A stretch of DNA of 64,000 bases from Amblyomma americanum (GCF_052857255.1 NC_135502.1:189793257-189857256); one strand, 5' to 3'; counted from the stretch's first letter, positions 52,894 through 64,000 are shown. A program made the numbers and translations. Notes: a model not told the origin generated them from the letters alone.

Positions 52894-52929
52894 TCGTGAA
52901 CAAGGGCCCCGTATGGGACCCGAAACGTC
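52894..52929 (+). ncRNA. Hammerhead-like motif in the PLE-1 terminus (unit C)
   Basis: Third copy, identical in the stem and the CGAAAC-GTC part. The exact conservation of the stem in all three units may only reflect their youth. Confidence 0.4.
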
Positions 52930-52981
52930 ATTTTTCATCTTTCGACTTGGTCAGTGACCCAATTTTCATTTGTGAATAAAT

Positions 52982-53758
52982 CATAACCTACAATATGACC
53001 CTAATTCTCTTGAGCGCTGGTGCCACATTAACCGCCTGTCCGTAAACGTCACTAAGACATGTTTTCAGATTTTCTATCCCACTCAAAAGCCATTGCCCAT
53101 TACACCACTACTATACCTCAATTCTGCCGCTATTTTGTCACAAGATCGAGTTTCATTTCTCGGTGTTATCATTGACCCTCACTTAAAATTCTATCATCAT
53201 GTGCCTGAAACGTGCTAGAAAATTTCGGATGGGTTACGCGCACTAATTAAAGCCCGAAGCTATTTCTTAATTCAAACTTTATTATTCCTTTACTATGTAT
53301 TCATCCACAGCCACCTAAACTATGGTATCTCATCTTGGGGCAATACCTATCATATTCATCTCTGGCCTTTAATAAAACTGGAAAAGCAAGCCATGCGCAT
53401 CATAACGTATACCTCGCGAATGTCACTCTCACGCATTTTATTCATAGATTTAAACGTTCTACCTATCTCGGCCCTTTATTTTTACAACATTGGTATCCTA
53501 TTCTTTAAGATTCTGCATCATCAGATCCCGATAAGCATATTTTCACACGGCACACTCATAAGCAACATCGTCACACGTTTTGCGCTTTTTAACTTAACTT
53601 ATAACTTTTTGCTACCTAAGATCAGAACTAACTACGGGAAACAATGCCTTAATTTGTCGTCCATATCATATTGGAATTCTTTGAACTTGGACATCAAACA
53701 GACTAATACGCTTTCAATGTTCAAACTCAGATTAAAGCTTTTCCTTCTTAAAATGTGA
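52982..53758 (+). pseudogene. RT thumb and C terminus of the CR1/L2-like LINE (right part)
   Basis: Resumes as HNLQYDPNSLERWCHINRLS, VNVTKTCFQIFYP, VSFLGVIIDPHLKFYHHV, then after a stop near 53215 LRALIKARSYFLIQTLLFLY, HSHLNYGISSWGNTY and KLEKQAMRIITYTS. The last 121 residues (53393-53758) are uninterrupted and end with a stop (FKLRLKLFLLKM). Apart from the single TAG near 53217 the frame is kept, so this LINE was fairly young when the PLE array landed in it. Confidence 0.88.
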
Positions 53759-53948
53759 TCTTCTTTTTTGCTACTTATCCTATGTATAGCGACATCTGTG
53801 AATGTTTTTTTGTATATTCTCCTGAATTATATTGTTTATATTTAAACATTTCAACAACTCATATTTCACTATGTATTCAATCTCTGCGTTAATTTGATAA
53901 TTAATGTGTTGTGTATTTCTTATCTTGTTGCTTATTGAAATGTATTGT

Positions 53949-53990
53949 CATGGGAGGTCCCGCCAGCGGTGTTGTACCATGGGACCTCTC
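53949..53990 (+). ncRNA. 3' UTR stem-loop of the CR1/L2-like LINE
   Basis: ATGGGAGGTCCC pairs with GGGACCTCTCGC (one mismatch) across GCCAGCGGTGTTGTACCAT. Its position, just before the LINE end, parallels 14104-14163 and 49414-49470, although the loop sequence differs. Confidence 0.45.
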
Positions 53991-54060
53991 GCTGTATACG
54001 TTTCTAACCTTTTTTTGGAATGCATTATTAAACTTTCAACTTCAAGTTCAACTTCAAAAG

Positions 54061-55436
54061 CAAAGGAGGATAAAAATCAAAATTTAAACACGCATCTGTC
54101 AAATCTCCAGAATAAGAGGCTTTATATAGATTCATAGCGTAGAAAAACAACTCTCTGGCCTCCAGCCGCACAAAGTCAATAGTATTGTCTCCGCAGGAGG
54201 CTAAGCAAAACATTGAACGTATCGCTCAGGGTCTGGCTTTACATTTCCAGGTGCAGAAAACGGAACCTTTGCGCACTCTAACATCCAGCTCGGACTATTC
54301 TGAGGTCGGCGTGTCGGAGCTACTGACAAATGTTTCCTCGAAGCAGTGTGCTGCCCTGGGATCTGATGGGGTGACTGTGGGCAGGTTGAACATTTTAGCA
54401 CAAGACTTCACAGCTCACCTTCTGGATATTGTAAATGCATCATTGGAAAACTCTTGGATTCCTTACAGTTGGAAAATTGCGAAAATAACTTTACTTTTGA
54501 GAAATGCTGAGACTGAATTTCAATTAGACAATATTCAGCCAATTGCTTTAACCTCAAATTTAGTAAAGCTAATAGAAAGTGTAGTACACAGTCGCCTTAC
54601 AAAGCATGCTTATCACGTCAACAGCCTCAGATCCCCACAGATTGGCTTTCGTCGCGGTTGTTCCATATGGTCCGCGCATGTGGAACTCGAGAGCCGAATA
54701 CGACTCTCAATGTGCAAGAGGGGAGTTTCGGCATTGGTTACATTTGATGTAGCTATGGCCTATGACAGCGTGTAGAAAACGGTACTTATTAACAACCTTG
54801 CTCAGCTACAACCACCGCACTACAATTATGCCTGGATTTGTGAATTTCTAAAAGATAGATTTTTCCTTTAAAGAGGGATCTTTTTGTTCAAATACCTATG
54901 TTAAATCAAGAGCTGTGCCGCAAGGTTCTGTTCTGTCTCCGTTGCTTTTTAGCATATTGGTTCGGGACATACCCAGTCATCCTAACATTACAGTTTATGT
55001 GTATGCAGATGATATAGCTTTTCTCGCATCAGCAACGGATAATAATGCGTATGAGTATTTGCAGGCATACCAGAATGCTATTGATGCCTGGTTGGACAAA
55101 AATAATTTTTCACTTATTATCAGCAAATATGGCGTGCTGGTATTTCCGTTTGACACTCCTTTGTACATCTCGCTAGTCTACCGCTCCACCTCAATTCCGC
55201 AGGTGTAGTAGATTAAGTTCCTAGGCGTTACTTATGGCCAAAGTTTGGACTGGCGACACCATATTAAGAATAATGTGATTAAAGGGGAACGTGCTCTGGG
55301 TCGCTTGGCACGAGTTGTCAATAAAAAGTTTGGCATAAGGCGCGACACGTTACTGTTGCTTCATAAGGCTTATATGAGAATGAATCCGAAATTTCGTTGC
55401 GCCTTGTTCTCTGGTAGCGCCAACTACAAGCTTTAG
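54061..55436 (+). pseudogene. Reverse transcriptase of LINE IB (right part)
   Basis: 54185-54775 is open: CAALGSDGVTVGRLNILAQD (pre-RT block), PYSWKIAKITLLL and DNIQPIALTSNLVKLIESVV (block 1-2), IGFRRGCSIWSAHVELESRI, and ALVTFDVAMAYDSV (block A, Asp kept), then a stop. After frame damage at 54780-54900 the frame 54915-55208 carries PQGSVLSPLLFSILVRDIP (block B) and VYVYADDIAFLAS (block C, YADD intact). 55245-55436 is the thumb (DWRHHIKNNVIKGERALGRL). It has at least three lesions. Confidence 0.85.
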
Positions 55437-55559
55437 CCATTAGCCTTACTGGAAAGGCATGCACTACGGCTATGCCTCGGGCTCCCAAAATCAGCTTCAA
55501 ACGCTGTCGTTTATCTGGAAGCCTGTATCCGCAATCTCTATTCCCGCTTCCATCTTCTA

Positions 55560-56340
55560 ACAGTGCTTAATGTCTTTAGGTCCTATGACCCGGCCCCCGG
55601 CGTTAATTTTCTCATTTTTCTATCCCAACCACACCTGCTTTTTTTTCTAATCATTGGCCACGCTATCAGCTTCCACAAGTCAGGTTCACGCAGAATCTCT
55701 TAGCCCCGGTTCAGGTTGATCTCATCTCCTTGCGAGGAGTTGCTAATACACAGGCTAACCCCGTATTTATTACGACCGTGTTTTCCCGTCTCATGCGAAA
55801 CATATGCCCGAAAATATCCTAAATTGTCTTCTTTCTCAACACCTACAAAATTATCCTCATCATACTCTTCTCTCAACTGATACCTCGGGCACCTGTGAGA
55901 AGGTGGTGGTTGAGATATATTCGCAGGATCTGGCTTGGAGCTATTACGTTCGTATCCCTTATTATGCTCCTATATTCCTCGCCGAGATTTTAGCTATTGG
56001 GTTGGCTCTTCTAAAAACTGTCAGACATGTAGCACGGGTTCTTATTCTTGCAGAATCTCTTTCAGTTCTAGTCTCTCTCCGAAATTCCGGAAAATCTTTA
56101 TTGAATCGGGTTGCTTAGGTTTTTTTTTCGCACACAGTGGGAGATCCTCTTTGTATCGGTACCTGGGCATTCAGGCGTCTATTTTATCGAGTTGGCTGAT
56201 TTAGTGGCAAGGTCAGCTCTCAGCGCTCCTGTAATGTATCCCGTACCTCACCTCATTCTGTTCGAAACTTCACCTTTCCAGCGCTTCCAACATATTTCAG
56301 CCAACTTGAGGGATCCTTTGCTCAATACCACATAATTTCT
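55560..56340 (+). pseudogene. RNase H domain of LINE IB
   Basis: 55804-56118 reads YYVRIPYYAPIFLAEILAIG, LALLKTVRHVARVLILAESL and SVLVSLRNSGKSLLNRVA: the second-strand Glu region and the DS motif, here ES (Asp to Glu). 56111-56335 carries the final helix ELADLVARSALSAPV after PGHSG-like YLGIQASIL in another frame. The first Asp (normally IYTDAS) is not readable (STDTSGTC near 55877 is the candidate). Inactive. Confidence 0.75.
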
Positions 56341-56389
56341 CCACTTAAAGTACCCATAAAAGGTCTGGTTCTGTAAATAAAGGCATTTT

Positions 56390-56935
56390 CAGGTGTTAAT
56401 GACGCCTCTGCGATGCAGAATCTCTCACTTGGATTTGCACTTACGCAGCTGCGAGATCACTGCGACTAACCTTTGTGTCTCATGTGCGCAAGTTGAAACA
56501 ATAGATCATTTTCTCTCTCTTGCCGGCGGTTCGCAGTTCAAAGAAGGCAGTATTTGGAGGTCCCTCTTCCGAGGTTAGTACTCCCTTTGTCTCTTCAGTT
56601 CTTCTCTTGTTCGCTGCGAGCGCCAAGGGATTCCCGTTAAGCAGTGTTCGCGGCTACCTTCATGATTAAATAAAGGCGACTGATCGTTTACCTTGTCACC
56701 TGTATACAAAATTCTGTCGCATGTCGAAAAATGCTTATTTCTATTCCTGGTAATACACATTTCATACATGTACTTGAATTTTCTCATTTTCATCTTGATT
56801 CAGCCTTCTACGTCGCCGCTTCACGTCTTTTTTTTTTCTGTGCACATACTTCATTGACATTCTCCACTGTACCTTGCACATCCCTCCACGAGGGGGTATG
56901 TGCCATATTTAATGAGGTGAAGAAGAAGAATAAGA
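56390..56935 (+). pseudogene. C-terminal zinc segment and 3' UTR of LINE IB
   Basis: TPLRCRISHLDLHLRSCEIT, CVSCAQVETIDHFLSLAGG: the C-terminal CxxC...H segment, matching LCDAYGKDEAVDHFLLHC at 43665. The 3' UTR ends GGGGGTATGTGCCATATTTA and TGAGGTGAAGAAGAAGAATA, the same end as 44083-44125. Confidence 0.75.
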
Positions 56936-57256
56936 ACGGACAGACTTTGATGAACACATCACCTTTTTTTTGCAAATTGCAGTTGGGTACGAGAGAAGTT
57001 GATAAAGACGATGTTGAAATCAATGTTCGAGAGACTAGTAGAGTATTAAATTTTCAGTTATTAAATCCATTTTACAATTTCATTCGAAATCTCACTGCTT
57101 TTCAGACCGTGCCCTACTTGGGGTGGAAATTAGCGGTGTTGCTTTTCCGCCTGCGTTTCATTTGCCTTTAATGTGTACAGGTGTATAGCAATCTACTCCT
57201 CCCATTTCTTGGCCGATCTCCACGTGTGGGTATGTGCTATATTATGCAAGTCCAAG
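56936..57256 (+). repeat. Extra LINE IB 3' terminus
   Basis: 57209-57240 reads TTGGCCGATCTCCACGTGTG and GGTATGTGCTATATTATGCA, matching 44069-44100 (TTGGCCGATTCCGCTGCGTG, GGTATGTGCC). Between 56936 and 57208 is decayed sequence, possibly the same copy. It shows repeated landing of family IB at this place. Confidence 0.55.
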
Positions 57257-57279
57257 ACCAACAACAGCAGGTCAACATA

Positions 57280-58720
<1,441 letters not shown>

Positions 58721-58724
58721 TTAA

Positions 58725-59290
58725 GTTATATGCGCCTCAAAATGGCAAAGCATAAAGGTAGACGAATTCCGGCTGCCAGCAATAACTGCGGCGGACCCCT
58801 CTTCCGACCTATACTTTGGTACAAATGGTTCTTGTCAGTTTTGTTGGGGGTCATTTGATAATTTGAACTTTTTATCGTCCCTTGATGTTAGATTTAATGA
58901 GATTTTGCAATAATACACATTTTGTTGAAATCTACAATAGCACCTTTGAGATACTACTTTCTTTTTAAGTTGAGTAAAGCAGACTTGTTCTGCAGGTTAT
59001 ATGTTTGTAGCATAAGGCGAAATGTGGTTTACGAGAAATTTGGTGCTGTGCTAAAAAATATGCAGTGAAAGCTCGTTAATCCGGTCGGCAAAGGACCAGA
59101 AAGGAAAGAGAAAAGCTAAGAAAACAATTTGTAAAGTTGTTCTGCAAGGAGCTGAAAGATTGTCGCCTGCTTTTGACATGAAAACTGCACGGCAATGATG
59201 CACGGAGGCGCGGAGCGCCTTAGTCTAACTAAAATTTTGTAACAGTTCGCAGTATATATTTACCATGACGCTAATAGCCACGCGCCAGCG
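58725..59290. other. No gene recognised
   Basis: AT-rich sequence between the satellite-like array and the CpG-rich block; only short frames. Confidence 0.4.
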
Positions 59291-60600
59291 CCTAGCGTGC
59301 TTCCCAACGCCGTTCAAATCCAGCGCGCTGCTCCCAGGTCACGTGGCAGGACGCAGCACACCCTCCTCCCCTTCTCTCACTCGGTGCATTCCGGAGTGAT
59401 ATCCGGCTAGGACTTACGCTGCGCCGTTCCGCGCTCCGTGGTGCTGCTGTTCGTGTGCTGTTTGTGTCTGATTTCAAAATCGTTCCTTCAAACGTCCGTT
59501 TGGATTTCCTGCTTATCGTAGCTTGCGCCGCGTGTCAGCAATGCAGCTGTTCGCGTACTTTGTGAAAAGTGACCGCGCCGAGAATCATGCAGCCGTTTCA
59601 TATTGACAACACGTTCGGCTTCAACCATAGCAACCGCGAAACAGGAGAAGAAAGCGGTTACTGGAATGCGTCGAGTCTTCGTTTCCACAACACGTTCGAC
59701 TTCAACCATAGCAGCCGCGAAACAAGAGAAGAAAGCGGTTACTGGAATGCGTCGAGTCTTCGTTTCCACAACATGTTCGACTTCAGCCATAGCAGCCGCG
59801 AAGCAAGAGAAGAAAGCGGTTACTGGAATGCGTAGAGTCTTCGTTTCCACAACACGTTCGACTTCAACCATAGCAGCCGCGAAGCAAGAGAAGAAAGCGG
59901 TTACTGGAATGCGTAGAGTCTTCGTTTCCAGGTGAGACCCATTGTGTGGCGCAAGAGTGCGTTCAATTTGCGACCGCGAAAATAAACGAGCGAGCGCAAA
60001 GACGAGAAGAAGCGGAAGGGACGAGGCTCTGTAACCTCTGTCGTGTTCGTTTCCCTTCGGCATCGCGCATGAGTCGCTGGTTGTTTCCGCGGCAGCAAAG
60101 TGCATTCCACATCGAATCATCAACCTGCTGGTCCGTCAGTGTTCACAGTGTATGCGTTGCGACGCGAGCGCCGAGGTATGTGCATAGATGCGTTTGCTGA
60201 ATGGCAGGCACGCGTAGGAGTCCTAAATGTGAATGTGGCAATTGTATACCGCCCAGCAAGGCGCGTGACTATGTTTTCGGCTTTCGTTAAGGTGGTTGCC
60301 CGACTTCCTGTTCATTATTCGACGTGGGACGTGATCGTGCACTGCCTGGACGCGTGTTTTTGACGCCAGTATCGGCCCGTTGCGGACTGCCGATAGCGTG
60401 CGCCGCTCGGTCTGTTTAGCGTTCCGTTATTCGCTACGCGAATGTGCGTCTTTATAGTGATCTGATGTGGCGTCTTAAGGTTAGAACACACCTTTACGAG
60501 CCGATTACACCAGCTGTCAAGCGCACAGTGGGCGGGGTGTGACGCGCCAAGGCATGCAAGCGACTGAGCGAATTGAAGCGACGCGTCACTGCGATACCAC
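59291..60600 (+). promoter_or_regulatory. CpG-rich block, possible promoter and 5' exon
   Basis: Abrupt rise in GC and CpG relative to both sides, with a pyrimidine-rich TCTCACTCGGTGCATTCC near 59375 that could hold an arthropod-type initiator (TCACT). It contains the 81-bp minisatellite and, directly after it, a strong donor CAG|GTGAGA at 59931/59932. This would fit a transcription start near 59.4 kb with a first exon ending at 59931 and the gene continuing to the right, possibly beyond the window. No downstream coding exon was recognised. Confidence 0.35.
59611..59935 (+). repeat. 81-bp minisatellite, four units
   Basis: Units start at 59611, 59692, 59773 and 59854 (ACGTTCGGCT / ACGTTCGACT types), each 81 bp, with few differences (GAAACAGGAG against GAAACAAGAG; GCGTCGAG against GCGTAGAG). 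Since 81 is a multiple of three, frames stay open across it: on plus, 27-residue units containing AAAKQEKKAVTGMRRVFVS; on minus, units containing RIPVTAFFSCFAAAMVEVER within a 211-codon frame (59488-60123). The last unit diverges exactly where CCACAACACG becomes CCAGGTGAGA, a splice donor. Confidence 0.92.
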
Positions 60601-62038
60601 AATAGGTAGCTGCCTGCTCGATCACTTTTGTAACATTGGTAACGTTGCCTGAAGCTGTAAAGTTCTTTTAGTTGCTAGCGGCCGTGAATAAAAATCATTG
60701 CTAAATGACGACGAAGAAGTAGCCCTAGAAAAAGAGCGCTTTGTAGCCCTTTAAAATTACGTGGTTTTGAATAACCTAAGTAGTACAGAGCTTATCATAA
60801 AAACTAGTGGGAGCAAGTGGCGTTATGTATTTGAAGTTTGGCTGTTTAAACATTTTCTTGTGGTAGTGTGAAATTCCAGCAATACATATAATTATCAGGA
60901 AGTGCCAGGCATTGTGGGTGCAAAATACACAGCAGGAAATTATGATGTTATGAAGGTGAAGTGCCTTCTCTTCAGTAGTGAAGAGGACTGAAAAGTGCTT
61001 CGTCGGAGATGTCTTCACTGTCCAGATTTGGGGCTGTTCTTGTCTGTGCCCGTTCAGCGTACATTGCAGAGCACAAGTATGTGTCGAGTTTTCTCAGATG
61101 TGTTTTTTTTCCTTCTGCGTTGAGATCAGTGTGTTGCAATGTCTGCTTTGGACCAGAACGTTGATGGCATGTATTGGCATTTCCCTATTCAAAATAACGT
61201 GTGTGCCTCTTCTCAATAGGTCATCATCAGATAGTGCCAGTTTCATGCTCAGAAAGAAGCAGTGCTTAAATGCAGATGGTCGCGGCTGGCCTCGGAACCC
61301 TTACAAAACAAGCAAGGAATCTGAGACTCCCTCTACTAGATTGTAGGGAGCGTATGAATCCGAAGCAAGCAACCAATTTTCTTTTTCTTGTTAGTGGTGG
61401 TTGGAACATTTCTCCTGTCATTACTAAAATTTCGTGGTGATTTTTAGCAAGAATCATTAACACGTTTTCTTATAGCCAAGACGCAAAAAATGCAACGTTG
61501 ACAGCACAACACACAGGGTGGAAAAAAAGGGAAACCCGCACCCTCATACCACGATTGAGTCCAGAGCTGGCCGCTCAGCTCCAAGGCTACACAGCAACAA
61601 CGAGCTCAATGGCATAGCCTCAGCTCAGCCACTTTCTCTCTCTCTCTCTCTAGTTCCCTCCCCACCTGTTCTCGAGTCACTAGAGACGCCCTTAAATGCA
61701 TCCAGGCTTTAAAAAATGTCATTATGAAGTAATGGGCTACATGGCAGCATTCTAAGGTGGTATTACAGCATGAGAACAATGCTTTTATTCTTTTTTCCTC
61801 TAGTATCCATCTCCCATGGCACTCCTCATATAAAATCATAGTAGAAGGATAACTATGTCAAGCTTCTGCAGTAATGCCGGTGTCACATGGCACTCCTCAG
61901 AGACTGGTCCAGCAAATACGTCTTATTTCACTTGATGAAAAGAATATGAATGGTGTTATATAGTGCAGCTATGAATGCACCTCAAAGATGTGAAACAATA
62001 ATTGGACTTGACAGCTTCTCTTCTGTGGCCTCTCAGCG
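60601..62038. other. No gene recognised; CT microsatellite at 61635-61651
   Basis: 61635-61651 is a short TC run. Other frames up to 122 codons (60978-61346 plus) have no known domain. Confidence 0.45.
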
Positions 62039-62169
62039 TATAACGAAAGTAAATACAGCGCTAATTTTTACACAAACCACACAGAAAGAACAGGCAGGAC
62101 AGCGCCCGTCCTGTCTGTTCTTTCTGTGTTGCTTATGTAAAAATTAGCGCTGTTTTTACTTTTGTTACA
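62039..62169. repeat. Long hairpin (about 62-bp arms), PLE-terminus-like
   Basis: 62039-62100 (TATAACGAAAGTAAATACAG, ...AGAAAGAACAGGCAGGAC) pairs with 62108-62169 (GTCCTGTCTGTTCTTTCTGT ... TTTACTTTTGTTACA) with few mismatches, loop AGCGCCC. The arms include AGCGCTAATTTTTACACA and CACACAGAAAGAACAGG, close in style to Penelope-type ends. Confidence 0.7.
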
Positions 62170-62780
62170 CAATGTTACACCAACTAGTTCAGCAAGAGGT
62201 ACTGTTAAATGAACTTTTCACTGTAGTTGCCATATTTTACTGCCTCTAGATCTTAGTGGAAAATAAGCACCGTCTACTGCAAACTACTTCAAGGTCTGTT
62301 TAATTATAGCCTGTGCAAACAAAAGCTAAAAGTGCTAAATGAAAAAAAGGTGAATGTTCACCATAAATTGTTACCTCTGTGATTATCTTGGTCAGTTTTG
62401 ATTTTGTTTTGCCATTTCACTTGCTTGGTGATGACACTGTGCAAGTTCAGTGAATGTACTTGCTCTAACACACAGGAAATTAGGAGCTTGTAGTGACCTG
62501 TTTGACTCAGCCTTTCGGCATGCTACCTGATATCGTAGTTCAACAAAGCTTGAAAGAAACTGCATATACTATGGACACGAGATGTTTGCTTGCGTCTTTT
62601 TCAAATGCCTCAGACATTAAGGTGCTGGCGCGGACAGAAGTAAACGGAGCGCGCGCGCACAAGAACTGCTTTTCAGCGCCGCCTAGCAAAACCACACGTA
62701 AGCTCAAAATCGCGACACGCATATGCAGGCCCCCTACCAGCGCAACCCTCTCATTGCTCCGCTCGCCTCGCATTCAGCCG
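62170..62780. other. No gene recognised
   Basis: Short frames only, with no signature. Confidence 0.45.
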
Positions 62781-64000
62781 TAGTCAGGGTCATGCTGATG
62801 ATGATTATGGTCGGATGGTTGCGCCCTTAGTAGCGAGCGGGCATTTCGGACGCACAGACCGCTGCCTTGATGCCACAAATCCCACGGGGGCGACGGTATT
62901 ATTATGTCGTTCCATCTGTGACAGCTGTAGGCGCGTTTCCATCGCAAATAGCGCGCGTCCTTCGAACTTTAATTGCCTCTGGGATTCATTTCCATCTCGC
63001 TATAGACCAAATAAACTCAAAAACATTCGATCCACCACCGCAGTTTCGGGTTCTTTTATTACATTTACCGTTCATTTTCGGCTTGCTCCTACGAGGAACC
63101 GACGGAGCGGCAAAGCATGCGCCTTATGTGCCTGTACTGCACCACAGTGCTCCTGCATTGGAACCTCGCCTAGGAGGTCAGCTTAAAATGAGATTAAACC
63201 GCCCCTCTTGGCGCTTTTTGCAGCGCAATCCTGCCTCTCAAGGATAGTGACTGCTTCCAAATGTGCTGGATGCAGCTGTTGGGTTTCCACAGCTATATTC
63301 TCAAACCGACCAATGTCTATATGTAACCAGTAGCTGTGAAGTAATACAGCTCGCACAGAAGAGTTTGGATCACTTGCCGGGTTCTGTCGTGGCTCATACT
63401 CTGATTAGTGGGCGATCACGGGTACTTATATGCCGAATTTCGCACGCGGGGCACGCAACAGTGGCGAACTGCTGCCGCGGCATTCGTGTGGGTGAGACAG
63501 CGGGTTCTTGTAGTCATCCTAAGATCCGAAGGTGCATGCAAAGTGATTACCATGAGCTCTGCTACGCACATAACAGCGCGATACGCAGCGCACTGTCTCA
63601 GTGGTGATAAGAGCAGGATCCAGTATAGGGGCAGTTTGTTTCGGGGGAGACAGGCAGGGTGCATGCACATAGTGCTGCGTCAGCGCCTGGTAGGGCCAAG
63701 GCGAATCATCAGTGGTAACTGTAGAAGATTAACACAAATCTGCGGCAGTAGGTCGAGTGTTTCGAGCGCGTTTGCTTGCGAGTGAGACGCAGCAGAGTCC
63801 CAGCGGCAGCAAAAGTTCGAAAAACGCGGGTTGTTTGCGGCGCAAACACGCCTCCAGCTCTCTCAAACGAAGCGGCATAATGGTAGAGCCGTCCCCGCGC
63901 AATTTGCCTTATCAAGACAGCGGTCTTCGTTTTCCGAAATGTTCGCTAGCTGCACAGAGCAGGACCATCCGATCATGATCATCATCAGCACGACACAGAC
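62781..64000. mobile_element. Long-TIR (fold-back) element, right end at or beyond the window edge
   Basis: 62783-63062 is the imperfect reverse complement of 63712-63998: GTCAGGGTCATGCTGATGAT and GTCGGATGGTTGCGCCC on the left, GTCTGTGTCGTGCTGATGAT and ATCGGATGGTCCTGCTC from the right on the minus strand; further in, CCGCTGCCTTGATGCCACAA against CCGCTGTCTTGATAAGGCAA, and CCTTCGAACTTTAATTGCC against TTTTCGAACTTTTGCTGCC. Weaker inverted similarity may reach 63150. The interior (about 63150-63620) has no recognisable protein. The frames inside the arms (62867-63247 plus, 63709-63915 minus) mirror each other and are not separate genes. Confidence 0.75.

Larger units (their letters stand above)
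46953..52981. mobile_element. Penelope-like element array PLE-1 (units A, B, C)
   Basis: Three units in one insertion. A (minus, 46953-48459) and B (plus, 48460-50455) are both 5'-truncated within RT and meet head to head at about 48459, inside different points of the RT gene. C (plus, 50456-52981) is complete and follows B in direct tandem, so B's 3' end acts as the sequence upstream of C (a pseudo-LTR). Unit A's 3' end runs on for about 46 nt into the beginning of a further unit before stopping. The flanking 15-bp duplication encloses everything, so the array either arrived together or grew at one site. Confidence 0.92.
46785..54052 (+). mobile_element. CR1/L2-like LINE inserted in LINE IB, itself split by the PLE array
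   Basis: The 5'-truncated LINE begins in RT block B at 46785. It is broken at 46952 by the PLE array and resumes at 52982, running through the thumb and C terminus (stop near 53758) and a 3' UTR. The end carries TTCAACTTCAAGTTCAACTT repeats (54036-54058). TTCAAAAG at 46777-46784 and 54053-54060 is a likely 8-bp target duplication, although the repeat tail makes its length uncertain. Confidence 0.8.
44140..56935 (+). mobile_element. LINE family IB, long copy, split by nested insertions
   Basis: 5' region, gag-like ORF1 (about 44330-45730) and the endonuclease half of ORF2 (45790-46784) lie left of a 7.3-kb insertion. RT, RNase H, zinc segment and 3' UTR lie right of it (54053-56935). Without the insertion the linker reads on from INYKFFSAYF into KEDKNQNLNTHLSNLQNKRL, as in related LINEs. 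The order ORF1-EN-RT-RNase H fits the I superclade. The element carries many stops and is not coding-competent. Confidence 0.8.

Noticed and set aside
59611..59935. CRISPR-like array
   Set aside because: Units are contiguous 81-bp repeats without unique spacers, in a eukaryotic genome.
59488..60123. 211-codon minus-strand frame with four 27-residue repeats as a real gene
   Set aside because: The 81-bp period keeps several frames open at once. The plus strand has a strong splice donor at the repeat end, while the minus frame has no supporting splice or start context. Kept only as part of the repeat description.
62867..63247. Frame in the left arm of the long-TIR element, with a similar peptide at 63709-63915 minus
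   Set aside because: The two peptides resemble each other because the DNA is an inverted repeat, not because of a duplicated gene.

Overview
The window is nuclear DNA of an arthropod, most likely a hard tick (Ixodidae). The basis is at least ten copies or fragments of tRNA-headed SINEs of the type described from ixodid ticks (Ruka-like), together with RNase-H-bearing I-clade-like LINEs, CR1/L2-like LINEs, RTE elements and Penelope-like elements (PLEs) with a GIY-YIG nuclease. There are no bacterial-type operons. Nearly all protein-coding signal belongs to retroelements, most of it broken. The exceptions are one fully open PLE gene and two weak candidates for host exons. Elements were recognised by motif reading only; clade and family names are judgements, not search results.

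Layout. 1-4525: two decayed I-clade-like LINE copies (family IA), the first split by a SINE with a 14-bp target duplication. 4526-7045: a reverse-strand RTE LINE. 7086-7310: another IA 3' end. 7.3-20.9 kb: mostly unassigned AT-rich DNA with a TIR element (9920-10575), CR1/L2 fragments, SINEs and a second RTE tail. 20985-23095: a longer IA copy on the minus strand. 23.4-24.1 kb: two SINEs in series. 24.9-27.5 kb: a broken Ty3/Gypsy pol with a SINE in its integrase. 30315-33773: a PLE (PLE-2) with target duplications, a fold-back end and a solo LTR inside it. 36.26-38.97 kb, minus strand: a possible host gene, with a membrane-anchor exon followed by an exon resembling the N-terminal domain of M1 aminopeptidases (frameshifted). 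43440-57256: a second LINE family with RNase H (IB).

The most striking region is 44140-56935. An IB LINE (gag-like ORF1, endonuclease, then RT and RNase H) is split by a CR1/L2-like LINE (46785-54052). That LINE is split, within one codon context and with a 15-bp duplication, by a three-unit PLE array (46953-52981). Unit B of the array is split in turn by a 5'-truncated CR1/L2 LINE. This gives four nested levels, so relative ages can be read directly. PLE unit C has an uninterrupted 803-residue RT plus GIY-YIG protein, and units A and B are almost identical to it, so the PLE is the youngest large element here and may still be capable of movement.

Right end. 57.3-58.7 kb is a degenerate satellite-like array holding a 104-bp AT microsatellite. 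59.3-60.6 kb is CpG-rich and carries a four-unit, 81-bp minisatellite that runs straight into a good splice donor, which suggests a 5' exon. 62039-62169 is a long hairpin. 62781-64000 is an element with long inverted arms that probably continues past the window edge.
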